Assembly: GCA_966128725.1 (NCBI GenBank)
Contig: CBHYLN010000005.1
Span: 29,832-93,831 of the forward strand
Reading direction: 5' to 3'
DNA from: JAFDZV01 sp966128725
GTDB taxonomy: Bacteria > Bacteroidota > Ignavibacteria > OLB7
DNA length: 64,000 nucleotides
Below, piece by piece: positions 18,523-28,049 of this stretch. A program made the translations under genes and the position numbers. Under the pieces are notes generated by a model. It ran no database searches, was not told the DNA's origin, and saw only the letters and a list, made by a program, of their open reading frames with translations. The stretch's first letter is position 1. Each line of letters opens with the position of its first letter.

Positions 18523-19791
18523 ATGGCCAACGACATTCACACTCTGCCGTCCGATACGGTCCGCTGCTCGTTCTGCGGGCGCACATCCGACGAGGTCACC
18601 TCCATCATCGCCGGCCCGAACGTTTACATCTGCGACATCTGCATCCAGAACTCCGTGGAGCTTCTCCGGCAGAACGCGCGCCTGTTCCGGCCAACACAGC
18701 CCGAACGTCGCCTTACGCCCAGCAGCATCCGAACGGCGCTGGACGAATACGTGATCGGGCAGGAGTACGCCAAGAAGGTTCTGGCGGTGGCGGTATACAA
18801 CCACTACAAGCGCATCGAGTCGCAGGAAACCCTTGCGGGCTTCGATGACGTCGAGATCGAGAAGTCGAACATCCTGATGCTGGGCCCCACGGGCGTTGGC
18901 AAGACGCTGCTGGCCCAGACGCTTGCACGCCTGCTGGATGTGCCGTTCGCCATCGCCGACGCCACAACGCTTACCGAGGCCGGCTACGTGGGCGACGATG
19001 TGGAAACGATCCTTGTATCGCTGCTGCAGAACGCCGACTACAACGTTGAGCGCGCCGAGCGCGGGATCATCTACATCGACGAGGTGGACAAGATCACCCG
19101 CAAGAGCGATTCCGCCTCGATCACCCGCGATGTCTCGGGCGAAGGCGTGCAGCAGGGCTTGTTGAAGATCCTGGAAGGCACGCGCGCCAACGTGCCGCCA
19201 AAGGGCGGCCGCAAGCATCCGGAACAGCCGTTGATCCAGATCAACACGCGCAACATCCTGTTCATCTGCGGCGGCGCGTTCGAGGGTCTGGAGAAGATCA
19301 TCGCGCATCGCATGCGCAAGACCTCGATGGGATTCGGCAGCGAGATTCAGGATCGCGTGGAGGAGCGCGCCGAGCTGTTCCGTCATGTTGAGCCGGAGGA
19401 CCTGATCCGCTTCGGGCTGATCCCCGAGCTGATCGGCCGCCTGCCGGTGATATCCCCGCTGGAACCGTTGTCCGACGAGGCCATGCGCGCCATCCTTACC
19501 GCGCCCAAGAATGCGCTTGTGAAGCAGTACCGCAAGCTGATGGCGATGGAAGGCGTGGAGCTGGAGTTTTCCGAGGATGCGGTGGTCGAGATTATCCGCC
19601 GCGCGAAGATCCGCAAAACCGGCGCGCGCGCACTGCGTGGCGTGATGGAGGAAGCGATGCTGGAAGTGATGTACGCCCTGCCGGACCGGCCTGGCCTGAA
19701 GAAAGTGGTGATCAACGCCGACACCGTTCGCCGCGAAGGCGAGCCGGAATACGAATACGGCGACACCGAACGCAAGGTTGGGCACGGCTGA
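18523..19791 (+). CDS. clpX: ATP-dependent Clp protease ATP-binding subunit ClpX
   Basis: This 422-residue AAA+ unfoldase delivers substrates to ClpP. It has an N-terminal C4 zinc finger (CSFCGRTS and CDICI, residues about 14-43), Walker A GPTGVGKT near residue 124, Walker B IIYIDEVDKI and sensor 2 KTGARALRGVMEE. Length and order are standard. The ATG lies 6 bases after a TATCTTCG element with no Shine-Dalgarno between, so its mRNA may be almost leaderless (inference). Confidence 0.98.
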   Translation: MANDIHTLPSDTVRCSFCGRTSDEVTSIIAGPNVYICDICIQNSVELLRQNARLFRPTQPERRLTPSSIRTALDEYVIGQEYAKKVLAVAVYNHYKRIESQETLAGFDDVEIEKSNILMLGPTGVGKTLLAQTLARLLDVPFAIADATTLTEAGYVGDDVETILVSLLQNADYNVERAERGIIYIDEVDKITRKSDSASITRDVSGEGVQQGLLKILEGTRANVPPKGGRKHPEQPLIQINTRNILFICGGAFEGLEKIIAHRMRKTSMGFGSEIQDRVEERAELFRHVEPEDLIRFGLIPELIGRLPVISPLEPLSDEAMRAILTAPKNALVKQYRKLMAMEGVELEFSEDAVVEIIRRAKIRKTGARALRGVMEEAMLEVMYALPDRPGLKKVVINADTVRREGEPEYEYGDTERKVGHG

Positions 19792-19885
19792 GTTTCCGGA
19801 TGTCGCGGGGAAGCTGTCCGAAGTGCCTCCGCGATCGCAGGAAACGCATCACCGGCGAGATTGAACACGGACCGAACTCGAATTG

Positions 19886-19922
19886 AACACGGCAGGACGC
19901 AATTGATGTGCCCTGCCGTGTT
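19886..19922. terminator. Bidirectional terminator between clpX and the convergent Cys-rich gene
   Basis: AACACGGCAGG and CCTGCCGTGTT form a perfect 11-bp stem with a 15-base loop. It lies between the stops of two convergent genes. Confidence 0.7.
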
Positions 19923-19942
19923 GCTGTATACAGCCGATACGA

Positions 19943-20359
19943 TCAGCCTCCCGGGCAGAAGCAATGCCCCGCGGCACCACGGCCCAGATTAAGCTGCAGG
20001 CAACCGAATTCGTTCACCCGCAGACATGCATCGATGCAGCATGGCGCCGGCCCCGGTATGTTATACAGGCATCCGCCCACCGGCACCTGTTGCCGCTGGC
20101 CACAGCCATCGATGATAACGATGTTGCCTCCGCTTGGGCACGATATCACCGTATCGGTGCCGGGCGCAACCAGCTTGCACTCGGTCCAGGCCACGCCGGA
20201 CAAACACACCTGCACCGAGCACAGCAGATTGGAATCGGCATGGATCTGCACCAGATGGCAGGCACAGTCGATCTGGGCATGGGCACGCTGCCCTCCCAGC
20301 AACAGCATAAGCACCATCATCGCCCCACACAGCGAAATCGCGCGTACATGATTGTTCAT
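19943..20359 (-). CDS. Small secreted Cys-rich protein (family copy A)
   Basis: No named family is recognised for this 138-residue protein. The N-terminus is a clear signal peptide (AISLCGAMMVLMLLLGG, cleavage near AHAQ). The mature part has 14 cysteines, an even number, consistent with disulfides outside the cytoplasm. It shares a block with copy B at 50932-51357: PGTDTVISC against PGTEVLVPC, then GGCLYN against TGCIFN, and CCIDACL against CCVDACL. The start has AAGGAGA six bases upstream; a longer frame of 40 residues is rejected. It converges on clpX and shares its terminator. Confidence 0.82.
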   Translation of the reverse strand: MNNHVRAISLCGAMMVLMLLLGGQRAHAQIDCACHLVQIHADSNLLCSVQVCLSGVAWTECKLVAPGTDTVISCPSGGNIVIIDGCGQRQQVPVGGCLYNIPGPAPCCIDACLRVNEFGCLQLNLGRGAAGHCFCPGG

Positions 20360-20499
20360 GACGTCTCCTTTGATTGATCGTGATTGTGGGGGATAGCGCT
20401 TCTGCGTCGACAGTCCCGGGAATATCGCACTCGGCACGCACGATTCCCATCTCGGGCATCCCGGCTGGCGCATTTTCATGGCAATAGTAGTTTACCGTC

Positions 20500-21357
20500 A
20501 TGGCTATCACACGTAACCCGGATTCCAGCACATTCAACCCGGCACCGGCCACCCCTGTACGCCAGGAGGTGGCGGCGCTTATCGCCCAGCGTCTGGAGAC
20601 CGTCGAGCAACAGGAGAACGTGCGCATCATCCTTGCATGCGAATCGGGCAGCCGCGCGTGGGGCTTCCCCTCGCAGGACAGCGACTACGATGTCCGGTTC
20701 ATCTACGTTCATCCCAAGCAGTGGTATCTGTCCATCGATGCCAGCACAACACGCGACGTTATCGAACGGCCCATCGAGCAGGACATCGATCTTGCAGGCT
20801 GGGATCTGCCCAAGGCCCTGCGCTTGCTGCGTAAATCGAACCCGCCGCTGCTGGAGTGGCTTGCCTCGCCCATCGTGTATCGCTGCAACGAAACCCTCGC
20901 CGGGCCATTGCGTGCGCTGGCATTCCAGCATTTCCAGCCGGCCACGCTCCGCCAGCACTACTTTCACATGGCCGAAGGCAATTACCGCGAGTACCTGCTT
21001 GGCGAGCTTGTGCCCGCAAAGAAATATTTCTACGTGCTCAGGGCGGCGATGGCCGCGTTGTGGGTGCTTCAGGATCGTGGCCCCGTGCCGATGGAATTCG
21101 ATCACCTTGTTGCCGCCATCGTCACCGATGCCGCCGTGCTCGCCGAGATCCAGTCGCTGCTGGAGCGCAAACGCGCCGGCATTGAGCTGGCGCCACAACC
21201 GAGCATTCAAATCCTGAACGCCTTCATCGAGGATGCGTTCCAACAGGTTCGGGCCGCACCGCTGCCGCCGCGCCCCACCGACGCGCAAGCCGAGGAGTTC
21301 ACAAATACATTGAACGCATATTATCGTTCGGTGCTCGACGCCAACGAATCACAATAG
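20500..21357 (+). CDS. RlaP/YcgL-type DNA polymerase beta superfamily nucleotidyltransferase
   Basis: This 285-residue protein has the nucleotidyltransferase signature ESGSRAWGFPSQDSDYDVRF near residue 50, with the GS and DxD residues of the Pol-beta fold, then FIYVHPKQWYLSI, typical of PF10127. In some genomes this family accompanies RNA ligases in RNA repair; no ligase gene is nearby, so its substrate is unknown. TAGTTTAC ends 4 bases before the ATG with no ribosome site, another candidate leaderless start. Confidence 0.85.
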   Translation: MAITRNPDSSTFNPAPATPVRQEVAALIAQRLETVEQQENVRIILACESGSRAWGFPSQDSDYDVRFIYVHPKQWYLSIDASTTRDVIERPIEQDIDLAGWDLPKALRLLRKSNPPLLEWLASPIVYRCNETLAGPLRALAFQHFQPATLRQHYFHMAEGNYREYLLGELVPAKKYFYVLRAAMAALWVLQDRGPVPMEFDHLVAAIVTDAAVLAEIQSLLERKRAGIELAPQPSIQILNAFIEDAFQQVRAAPLPPRPTDAQAEEFTNTLNAYYRSVLDANESQ

Positions 21358-21428
21358 TCCTTCGCGGCATACGCGCAGGGCCGCGCGAAGGAAATATGCG
21401 CGCGAGTATCGATTTTCGGCCCTTGCTA

Positions 21429-21458
21429 TTGCCCACGTCCGTGAGATGGGCGTATATT
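21429..21458 (+). promoter_or_regulatory. Predicted promoter of the SRP RNA
   Basis: TTG at 21429-21431 and TATATTGA from 21453 are separated by 21 bases, matching the Bacteroidota -33/-7 layout. The start would fall about 15 bases before the folded RNA. Confidence 0.55.
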
Positions 21459-21479
21459 GACGCTGTTCTAAAAGTTTTG

Positions 21480-21586
21480 GGGTCAAGTCCTGTGCGACCG
21501 TGCCATACCCAACCCCGTCAGGTCCGGAAGGAAGCAGCGGTCCGTATAGGCAGGTGTGACACAGATCAGCTTGACCTCTTTTTTTT
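21480..21586 (+). ncRNA. ffs: Signal recognition particle RNA (4.5S, small bacterial type)
   Basis: The conserved domain IV reads GTCAGGTCCGGAAGGAAGCA, the SRP54/Ffh-binding tetraloop and internal loop. Terminal arms GGTCAAG (21481) and CTTGACC (21570) pair, as do CTGTG and CACAG inside them. A run of eight T at 21579-21586 ends the gene as an intrinsic terminator. Confidence 0.97.
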
Positions 21587-21953
21587 GTCCATCCCAGTCC
21601 ACTGTCCGTGGCACTCATCGGCAACGATGTGCCGACGATGCGCTAGCTAACGGGATTCACCGTGCGCGCGCCCAGAGCCCTTCACCGGCACCGGGTCGCA
21701 TCGCGCCTAAACCCGTCGCGCGCCAGCGTCGCACCGCCGAGAGGAAGTTCGCAGCGATGCGTACCCGATCGTACTGCGGGCATCTGATGCCGTGTCCATT
21801 CGCAGGACATGCACCTGATGCCCCACAAGGAAAGTTTGTTCTCTCCTCGCCCGCTTCTCGATTGGCTACGTCCCAACCCTGGTTCTCTCCGCCGCGCATC
21901 TCCTCGAACGCCTTCGCTCGTGCCCGCCCGTCCACGGACCCACAGATCCGTAC
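21587..21953. other. Intergenic/leader region upstream of the RNase E/G gene
   Basis: I see no gene here; both strands give only arginine-rich short frames. The 367 bases may include a long 5' leader for the ribonuclease, as RNase E genes elsewhere are autoregulated through their leaders, but no promoter or structured element is clear. Confidence 0.4.
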
Positions 21954-24900
21954 ATGAAAAAAGATATCATCATCAACGCGACCTCCACGGAGATTCGTGT
22001 TGCCATTACCGAGGATGACCGCCTTGCGGAAATCTTCCTCGAAGTTCCGGACAAAGAGCGCCACGTCGGTTCTATTTATCTCGGTCGGGTCGAACGTGTG
22101 GTTCAGGGTATGAACGCCGCCTTCATCGATATCGGAGAACCCCAGGATGCCTTCCTGCATTTCTCCGACGTCGGCTCGGCGCTCGACGAGTTCAAGGATC
22201 TGCTGGACGACCGCGACGATGACGACGACGATGATGCCGATGAGCAGGACGATGCCGAAACCACTACGGCCGCCGCTTCAAGCACCGAGCGCGGAGGCCG
22301 AGGCTCGCAGAAGAGCCGCGGCGGAGCCGAGCGCAAGCACACCGATACCACTTCCGATCAATCCGACCAGCCACAGGATACAGCACCCGAACGGCGTGAC
22401 CGTGGGCGCGGGCGTGACCGCAAATCCGACCGCCGGGGCGGGCACGACAACGATGCTCCGCGTGCCGAGCGCGCGCCGGGTAGCGACCTGGAAAGCCGAG
22501 CCGATGGCACCGAACGCGACGAACGCCCACGGGAGGACCGCCCCGAACGCGAGCGCGGCCGGGGTGATCGCCGCGATGGGCAGAGTCGCCGCGACGGGCA
22601 GGGCCGCGGAGGCGCTGATCGTGCATCCGACGGCGCACGATCCGATGGCCGGCGCGATCAGCGCGCCGATGCCGCAGCGGGCTCGCGCCCGGTGGATGCC
22701 GATGCGGACATCGAGGATGTTGATCCCGTGGATGCCGACAATGCCACGGCCGAAGGCGATCACAACAGCGAAGAAGCTCACCGCAAGCGCCGCCGCAAGC
22801 GCGGCCGCCGCGGTGGCCGTGGCCGCAACCGGCGTGGGCGTGACGAGGAAGGCGTAGCAGGCGATCGCGACACGACACGTGACGCCGCCGATGATCGAGA
22901 CACGGACGATCGCGGCGACGATGACATGGATGACGACGATCGGGATGCCGAGGCACAGCCCGCCGCGCACCGAGCCGAGGCCCCGCAGCGCGAACATCGC
23001 GGCGATCGCAACGATCGGGACAACCGTGGGCGCGGCGGCAATCGGAACGCGCCGCGCGTACAGGAGGCGCAGGCCGGGCACGACGCCGACGACGATGAAC
23101 GCGACGACGACATGCCCGAGGGCGATGCTGGAACCGATAATGCCGGCGAGGGCGTCGACGCCGAAGGCCGTCCACGCCGCCGCAGGCGCCGTGGGCGCCG
23201 GGGCGGGCGCAACCGGCGCGAAAACAGCGATGGCGGAAATCGTGAGAACACCGCCGAGCAGCCGCGTGGCGAGCAAGCGCGTGGCGAGCAATCACGTGGT
23301 GAGAACATTCGTTCCGAGCGGACACCGGACCAACGTGGCAACGACGCCGGCCGCGGCAACACCGCGCCACCCGATGACCGACGTGGCGAACGGCGCGGCG
23401 ACGGCGATCGCCGCGATGATAACCGTCGCGGCAACGACCGGCGCCCGGATGACCGGCGCACCGACGAACGCCGTCCGGAGGGTCGCCCGGAGAGCCGTAG
23501 TACCAACGAGCGCCACGCCGACGATCGGGAAGGCCAGCGCCAGCACGGCAACGAACGGAGCGCAGGCGGCGCACGGACCGAACAACCCAGAACCGAGCAG
23601 CCCCGAGCCGAACACCCGCGAGCCAATGATCGCGGGCACGGCGGACGCCGGGACGAACGACGGGATGATACGCGAGGCACCGCGCCGGAAACCCCGGCAG
23701 CACCTCGTGCCGAGGCAGTGGCACCGAACGACGATGTAGCGGGCGCCGATCGTCCGGCAGGCGGCCGCAAGGCACGCCCGTCACGGCGCAAGCCGGCCGA
23801 GGACACACCATCGCTCTTCCCCGCCGACGAACCGCACCAGGCCGCCGAACCGGCCGCAACGCCACCCCCCAAGCCGAAGCGCGCCTCGACACGCAAGGCG
23901 CCGGCCGCCGCGAAGGACACTCCGCCTCCGGGCGAGACCCCGGCCAATCCAGCAGGCAAGCCCAGCCGGCGAGGCAAACCCGCCGGACGGCGCGGAGGTC
24001 GCGACGGGGATTCCGACGCACCGATCAAGGGCTCCACGGCCGACGCGAAGCTCCCGACGTTTCAAACGAAGCGCTCGGGTGAGGTAACCATCGCGCTGGA
24101 GAAGGGCCAGGACGTGATCGTGCAGGTAACACGCGAATCGTACGCCTCGAAGGGTGTGCGTGTTACCACCAAGGTGAGCCTGCCCGGGCGATTCCTGGTG
24201 CTGCTGCCGCTGGACCCCGCGATCGGCATTTCGCGCAAGGTGCAGAACATGAAGGAGCGCCGCCGCCTGCGCCGCATCGCACGCGGCATCCTTCCGGAAG
24301 GGCATGGCTGCATCATCCGTACGGTTGCGCAGGACAAGGAAGAAGCCGTGATCCGCCAGGATCTGATGAAGCTCATCGAAAACTGGCGCGAGATCGAGCA
24401 GAAGCTGAAGGATACCAACGCCCCTTCCCTGCTGTACAAGGATCAGTCGATTGCCGCAACGGTGATGCGCGATCTGTTCACGCCCGACACAAACCGCGTG
24501 GTGATCGACAACAAGGCCCTGTATACCGAGATCCGCGACTACGTGGAGTGGGCCGCGCCCGGCCTTGCCGACAAGGTGGAGCTGTACACGGGAAGCCGTC
24601 CGATCTTCGACGAGTACGGCATGGAACGCGAGATGCAGAAGATCGCCGAGCGCCGCGTGTACATCCCGTCCGGCGGCTACATCATCCTGGACCAAACCGA
24701 GGCCATGATGGTGATCGACGTCAACTCCGGCCGATATGCGGGCAAGAAGGATCAGGAACTGAACTCGCTGCGAACCAACCTGGAGTCGGCACGCGAAATC
24801 GCCCGCCAGATTCGGCTTCGCGATATCGGCGGGTTGATCGTGATCGACTTTATCGACCTGTACGACGAGAAGAACCGGAAGAAGGTCTACGACGAACTGA

Positions 24901-26420
24901 AGAAGGAAATGCGGCGCGACCGGGCCAAATCCGTGGTGCTGCCCATGACCCAGTTCGGCCTGGTGCAGATGACACGCCAGCGCATCCGCCAGCAGGTTGT
25001 GCAGACGATGTCGGAGCCATGTCCCGTGTGCGCCGGCAGCGGCCTGGTGCAATCGCGCAGCACCGTCGCACGCAACATCGAGCGCTGGTTGCAGCGCTTC
25101 CGCGAGGGTTCGCGCGAGTTCCGCCTTACGCTCTCGGCACATCCTCACGTCATCAACTATCTCTCCGAAGGCGCCAACAGCAGGCTGACGGCGATGATGA
25201 TGAAGTACTTCGTGCGCCTGAAGGTTGTGCCCGATGAATCGCTGATGGTGTCGGAGTTCCATTTCTTCTCCACGCACCACCAGGCCGATATCACCGAGAA
25301 ATATCTGGAGGATATCGCCGCACGCAAGCGCGAGGAAAAGGCCGCCAAGCGGCTCGAGGCCAAGCGCAAGGACGAACAGAAGAAGGGCGATGACGAGCGC
25401 GATGCCGCGGCCGGCCCACAGAAGCGCGGACCACGCCGGGATGATCGCCGTGGCGGTGAGGAACGCAGAAGCGATGACCGCAGGGCCGATGGACGCCGTG
25501 GCGAGGAGCGCCGTGGTGAAGAACGCCGGAGTGACGATCGTCGTGGTGAAGAGCGTCGTGGCGACGATCGCCGGAGCGAGGAGCCTCGGAAGGATCGGCC
25601 CGACCGCAGGGACGGACGCCGCCCGAACGACAGGACGGGCGCGCGCCAGGGGGACCGCCGACCCCAGCACGCCGAGCCAACCGAAGCAGCCGATGCTTCG
25701 GCACGCTCGCAGCAACCAGCGGCACAGGACGCCAATGGGCAGCCAGCCGAGGGCGGCCGTCCGGCTTCCAGCGGTCGCCGTGGCAGCCGTGGTGGGCGCG
25801 GGCGCGATAACCGCCGAGGTGGCCGCGGCCGCGATGAACATGCAAGCGGCGAGCCAAGGGGCACACAGGCACCGCAAACCAATGCGGCCGATGTGCCCGC
25901 GCAAACCGATCGCCCCGAACGGGCGGATGCCGGAAGCGGCGCCGAGAAGCGACCCGATCGCAGCAGGCCGGCGCGTGGACGCGATCGCGCCGTCACCGAA
26001 AGCGGTGGCGAACCCTCGGCACGCGGAACGGCCAGGCCCGATGTTCGCCGGGAGGCCCCGACCGAACGGACCACCATCGAGCGTCCGGTAGCGGAGCAGC
26101 CCGCCGAGGCCGCCGCAAGCGCCCCCAAGAAGCGTGCGGGCAGCCGTAGTACCAAGAAGGCCGCCACACCCGATCGGGAGGCACCGGCAGCCGCCGAAGC
26201 CGCCCCGCCGGCCAAGAAACGCGCCGCACCGCGACGCACGGCCGAACCGGAAACCGGCGCCGCAACCGTGGCCGAGAAACCCAAGCGCGCATCACGGGCA
26301 AAGAAGAAGCCCGAGACGGACGCACCGGCAGGGGCTGCCGCCACCGGCGGCGGCGAAAAGCCCGCCCCGGCAAAGGCACGCCGGGGAAGCACCCGTGGCC
26401 GGTCGGCCCCGGAGGAATAA
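21954..26420 (+). CDS. rng: Ribonuclease E/G family endoribonuclease with a giant disordered insertion in the S1 domain and a disordered C-terminal tail
   Basis: The N-terminus (MKKDIIINATSTEIRVAI, then GSIYLGRVERVVQGMNAAFIDIG) is the start of RNase G/E and its S1 domain. After about residue 80 the fold is interrupted by about 620 residues of Arg/Asp/Glu/Gly-rich low-complexity sequence. S1 resumes near residue 710 with GQDVIVQVTRESYASKGVR and SLPGRFLVLLP. The catalytic core is intact: Asp922 (MVIDVNSGR), Asp965 (VIDFIDLYD) and the zinc-link Cys1023/Cys1026, with spacings of 43 and 58 identical to D303, D346 and C404/C407 of E. coli RNase E. From about residue 1125 a second disordered tail carries RGEERR/RSDDRR repeats and then Ala/Lys-rich histone-like sequence. 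The protein should process rRNA and decay mRNA, and may form condensates (inference). Confidence 0.95.
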   Translation: MKKDIIINATSTEIRVAITEDDRLAEIFLEVPDKERHVGSIYLGRVERVVQGMNAAFIDIGEPQDAFLHFSDVGSALDEFKDLLDDRDDDDDDDADEQDDAETTTAAASSTERGGRGSQKSRGGAERKHTDTTSDQSDQPQDTAPERRDRGRGRDRKSDRRGGHDNDAPRAERAPGSDLESRADGTERDERPREDRPERERGRGDRRDGQSRRDGQGRGGADRASDGARSDGRRDQRADAAAGSRPVDADADIEDVDPVDADNATAEGDHNSEEAHRKRRRKRGRRGGRGRNRRGRDEEGVAGDRDTTRDAADDRDTDDRGDDDMDDDDRDAEAQPAAHRAEAPQREHRGDRNDRDNRGRGGNRNAPRVQEAQAGHDADDDERDDDMPEGDAGTDNAGEGVDAEGRPRRRRRRGRRGGRNRRENSDGGNRENTAEQPRGEQARGEQSRGENIRSERTPDQRGNDAGRGNTAPPDDRRGERRGDGDRRDDNRRGNDRRPDDRRTDERRPEGRPESRSTNERHADDREGQRQHGNERSAGGARTEQPRTEQPRAEHPRANDRGHGGRRDERRDDTRGTAPETPAAPRAEAVAPNDDVAGADRPAGGRKARPSRRKPAEDTPSLFPADEPHQAAEPAATPPPKPKRASTRKAPAAAKDTPPPGETPANPAGKPSRRGKPAGRRGGRDGDSDAPIKGSTADAKLPTFQTKRSGEVTIALEKGQDVIVQVTRESYASKGVRVTTKVSLPGRFLVLLPLDPAIGISRKVQNMKERRRLRRIARGILPEGHGCIIRTVAQDKEEAVIRQDLMKLIENWREIEQKLKDTNAPSLLYKDQSIAATVMRDLFTPDTNRVVIDNKALYTEIRDYVEWAAPGLADKVELYTGSRPIFDEYGMEREMQKIAERRVYIPSGGYIILDQTEAMMVIDVNSGRYAGKKDQELNSLRTNLESAREIARQIRLRDIGGLIVIDFIDLYDEKNRKKVYDELKKEMRRDRAKSVVLPMTQFGLVQMTRQRIRQQVVQTMSEPCPVCAGSGLVQSRSTVARNIERWLQRFREGSREFRLTLSAHPHVINYLSEGANSRLTAMMMKYFVRLKVVPDESLMVSEFHFFSTHHQADITEKYLEDIAARKREEKAAKRLEAKRKDEQKKGDDERDAAAGPQKRGPRRDDRRGGEERRSDDRRADGRRGEERRGEERRSDDRRGEERRGDDRRSEEPRKDRPDRRDGRRPNDRTGARQGDRRPQHAEPTEAADASARSQQPAAQDANGQPAEGGRPASSGRRGSRGGRGRDNRRGGRGRDEHASGEPRGTQAPQTNAADVPAQTDRPERADAGSGAEKRPDRSRPARGRDRAVTESGGEPSARGTARPDVRREAPTERTTIERPVAEQPAEAAASAPKKRAGSRSTKKAATPDREAPAAAEAAPPAKKRAAPRRTAEPETGAATVAEKPKRASRAKKKPETDAPAGAAATGGGEKPAPAKARRGSTRGRSAPEE

Positions 26421-26445
26421 TCACGCGCAAACATCACGTGCACCG

Positions 26446-26478
26446 AACGGGCGGGGGGATCGTTTCCCCCGCCCCGTT
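26446..26478 (+). terminator. Terminator after the RNase E/G gene
   Basis: AACGGGCGGGGG pairs with CCCCCGCCCCGTT with one bulge, followed by TGTTG. It separates the ribonuclease gene from dxr. Confidence 0.65.
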
Positions 26479-26533
26479 TGTTGAACGCTGAACCGATCGC
26501 GACTGCCTCGTTTGCGGCGATCGCGGAACAAGC

Positions 26534-27706
26534 ATGACATCGAACCAGATCTCCGTGCAACAGCTCACGATTCTTGGATCAACCGGATCGATCGGAACGC
26601 AGACGCTTGACATCGTCCGGCGAAATCCGGATAGATATCGTGCCGCCTGCCTTACTACCAATGCCCGCATCGAGATCCTTGCCGAGCAGATCGAGGAGTT
26701 CCAACCGGACGCGGTGGTGGTGGGCAACGAGCAGGGCGCCGAGGAGATCGAACGCCGGTTTGGCCGGCAGCTCCAGGTGGCATGCGGTCCGGAAGCGCTT
26801 GTTGAAGCGGCTACACGCGCCAATGTAGGCGTTGTGGTAAGCGCGCTGGTGGGTTTTGCCGGCTTGGCGCCAACCGTTGCCGCCATCAAGGCCGGCAAAC
26901 GAATCGCGCTGGCCAACAAGGAAACCATGGTGGTCGCCGGCGAGCTGATCAACAGTTTGCTGCGCGCGCACAACGGCACGCTTATCCCTGTCGACAGCGA
27001 ACACAGCGCGATCTTCCAATGCCTTGTTGGCGAGGCACCCGGCAGCATCGAACGCCTGATCCTGACCGCGTCCGGCGGCCCGTTCCGCGAATTGCCGGCC
27101 GATCAGTTCGCCGGCATCACCCTGCAACACGCGCTGGCCCATCCGAACTGGAGTATGGGACCGAAGATCACGATCGACTCGGCAACCCTGATGAACAAGG
27201 GGCTGGAGGTAATCGAGGCCCGATGGTTGTTCGATATCCCGGCAACCGCCGTGGATGTCGTGGTGCACCCGCAATCGATCATCCACTCGATGGTGCAGTT
27301 CGTGGATGGCTCGGTGAAGGCCCAGCTTGGGCTTCCCGACATGCGATTGCCGATTCAGTACGCGCTGGGATATCCGGAACGCCTTGCGAACGATTTCGAG
27401 CGCATGCACCTTCCGAAGCTGAGCGCATTGTCGTTTTTCGAGCCCGACACCGCGCGATTCCCGGCGCTCCGCCTTGCCTACGAAGCGCTTGAACGCGGCG
27501 GCACCGCGCCCGCGATCCTCAACGCCGCCAACGAGGTGGCCGTTGCGGAGTTCCTTGCCGGTACAATCACTTTTCTCGACATTCCCCGTATCCTGAGCGC
27601 GGCATTGGAGGCGATGCCTGTCGACGATACCCCCTCACTTGAGGATATCACCGCGGCGGATAAACGAACACGCGATTACGTTCGTTTGTATCTTGTGCCG
27701 CGTTAG
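26534..27706 (+). CDS. dxr: 1-deoxy-D-xylulose 5-phosphate reductoisomerase
   Basis: This 390-residue enzyme converts DXP to MEP, the committed step of the non-mevalonate isoprenoid pathway. It shows the NADPH site LGSTGSIGTQTLDIVR, ANKETMVVAG, the metal and substrate motifs PVDSEHSAIFQCL and TASGGPF, HPNWSMGPKITIDSATLMNKGLE and the C-terminal NAANEVAVAEFL. Length is standard. It precedes rseP, an order found in many bacteria. Confidence 0.97.
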   Translation: MTSNQISVQQLTILGSTGSIGTQTLDIVRRNPDRYRAACLTTNARIEILAEQIEEFQPDAVVVGNEQGAEEIERRFGRQLQVACGPEALVEAATRANVGVVVSALVGFAGLAPTVAAIKAGKRIALANKETMVVAGELINSLLRAHNGTLIPVDSEHSAIFQCLVGEAPGSIERLILTASGGPFRELPADQFAGITLQHALAHPNWSMGPKITIDSATLMNKGLEVIEARWLFDIPATAVDVVVHPQSIIHSMVQFVDGSVKAQLGLPDMRLPIQYALGYPERLANDFERMHLPKLSALSFFEPDTARFPALRLAYEALERGGTAPAILNAANEVAVAEFLAGTITFLDIPRILSAALEAMPVDDTPSLEDITAADKRTRDYVRLYLVPR

Positions 27707-28049
27707 CAGCCCATTGAAATTTCCGCGGATCGGCAACCTGTTCAACGGCAATACGTTGCCGAGCACTTCAACCGGCCGCGGATATGGTATGCGCGTGAAG
27801 CTCGCTGCGGGCGCGCGTGCAAACCAACGCATCGATAGCGTTGCCAGGCGGATCGCGGATGCCGTCGCCGATGGCATCAACAGCGACATTGCTCAACGGT
27901 CTGCCTGAATCGCGAAACGGTTCTTGCCCTATCTTTAGGGGCGCGGCGGCACCTTCGCGAACAGCCGCCGCCGTTGGCATACACACACTGGCTTCACAGT
28001 TCCCGGGCGTATTCAACCTGGCGAGTACGAGGTAGAGAGAGGTATTGGC
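27707..28049. other. dxr-rseP intergenic region
   Basis: No gene is seen. A TATCTTTA element at 27931-27938 resembles the -7 boxes found elsewhere in this window and may give rseP its own promoter, although no TTG sits 20 bases upstream of it. Confidence 0.4.

Noticed and set aside
18106..19785. A 559-codon minus-strand frame over clpP/clpX
   Set aside because: It is antisense to two textbook genes with intact catalytic motifs.
22190..25700. CRISPR-like or satellite repeats in the RNase E/G gene
   Set aside because: The short CGTGGCGATGATCGC-type words are irregular, in frame and code for low-complexity protein; there are no equal-length spacers.
22264..25904. Several long minus-strand frames (up to about 700 codons) opposite the RNase E/G gene
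   Set aside because: They mirror the Arg/Asp repeat codons of the disordered regions and start and stop without ribosome sites; the sense frame has the full catalytic core.
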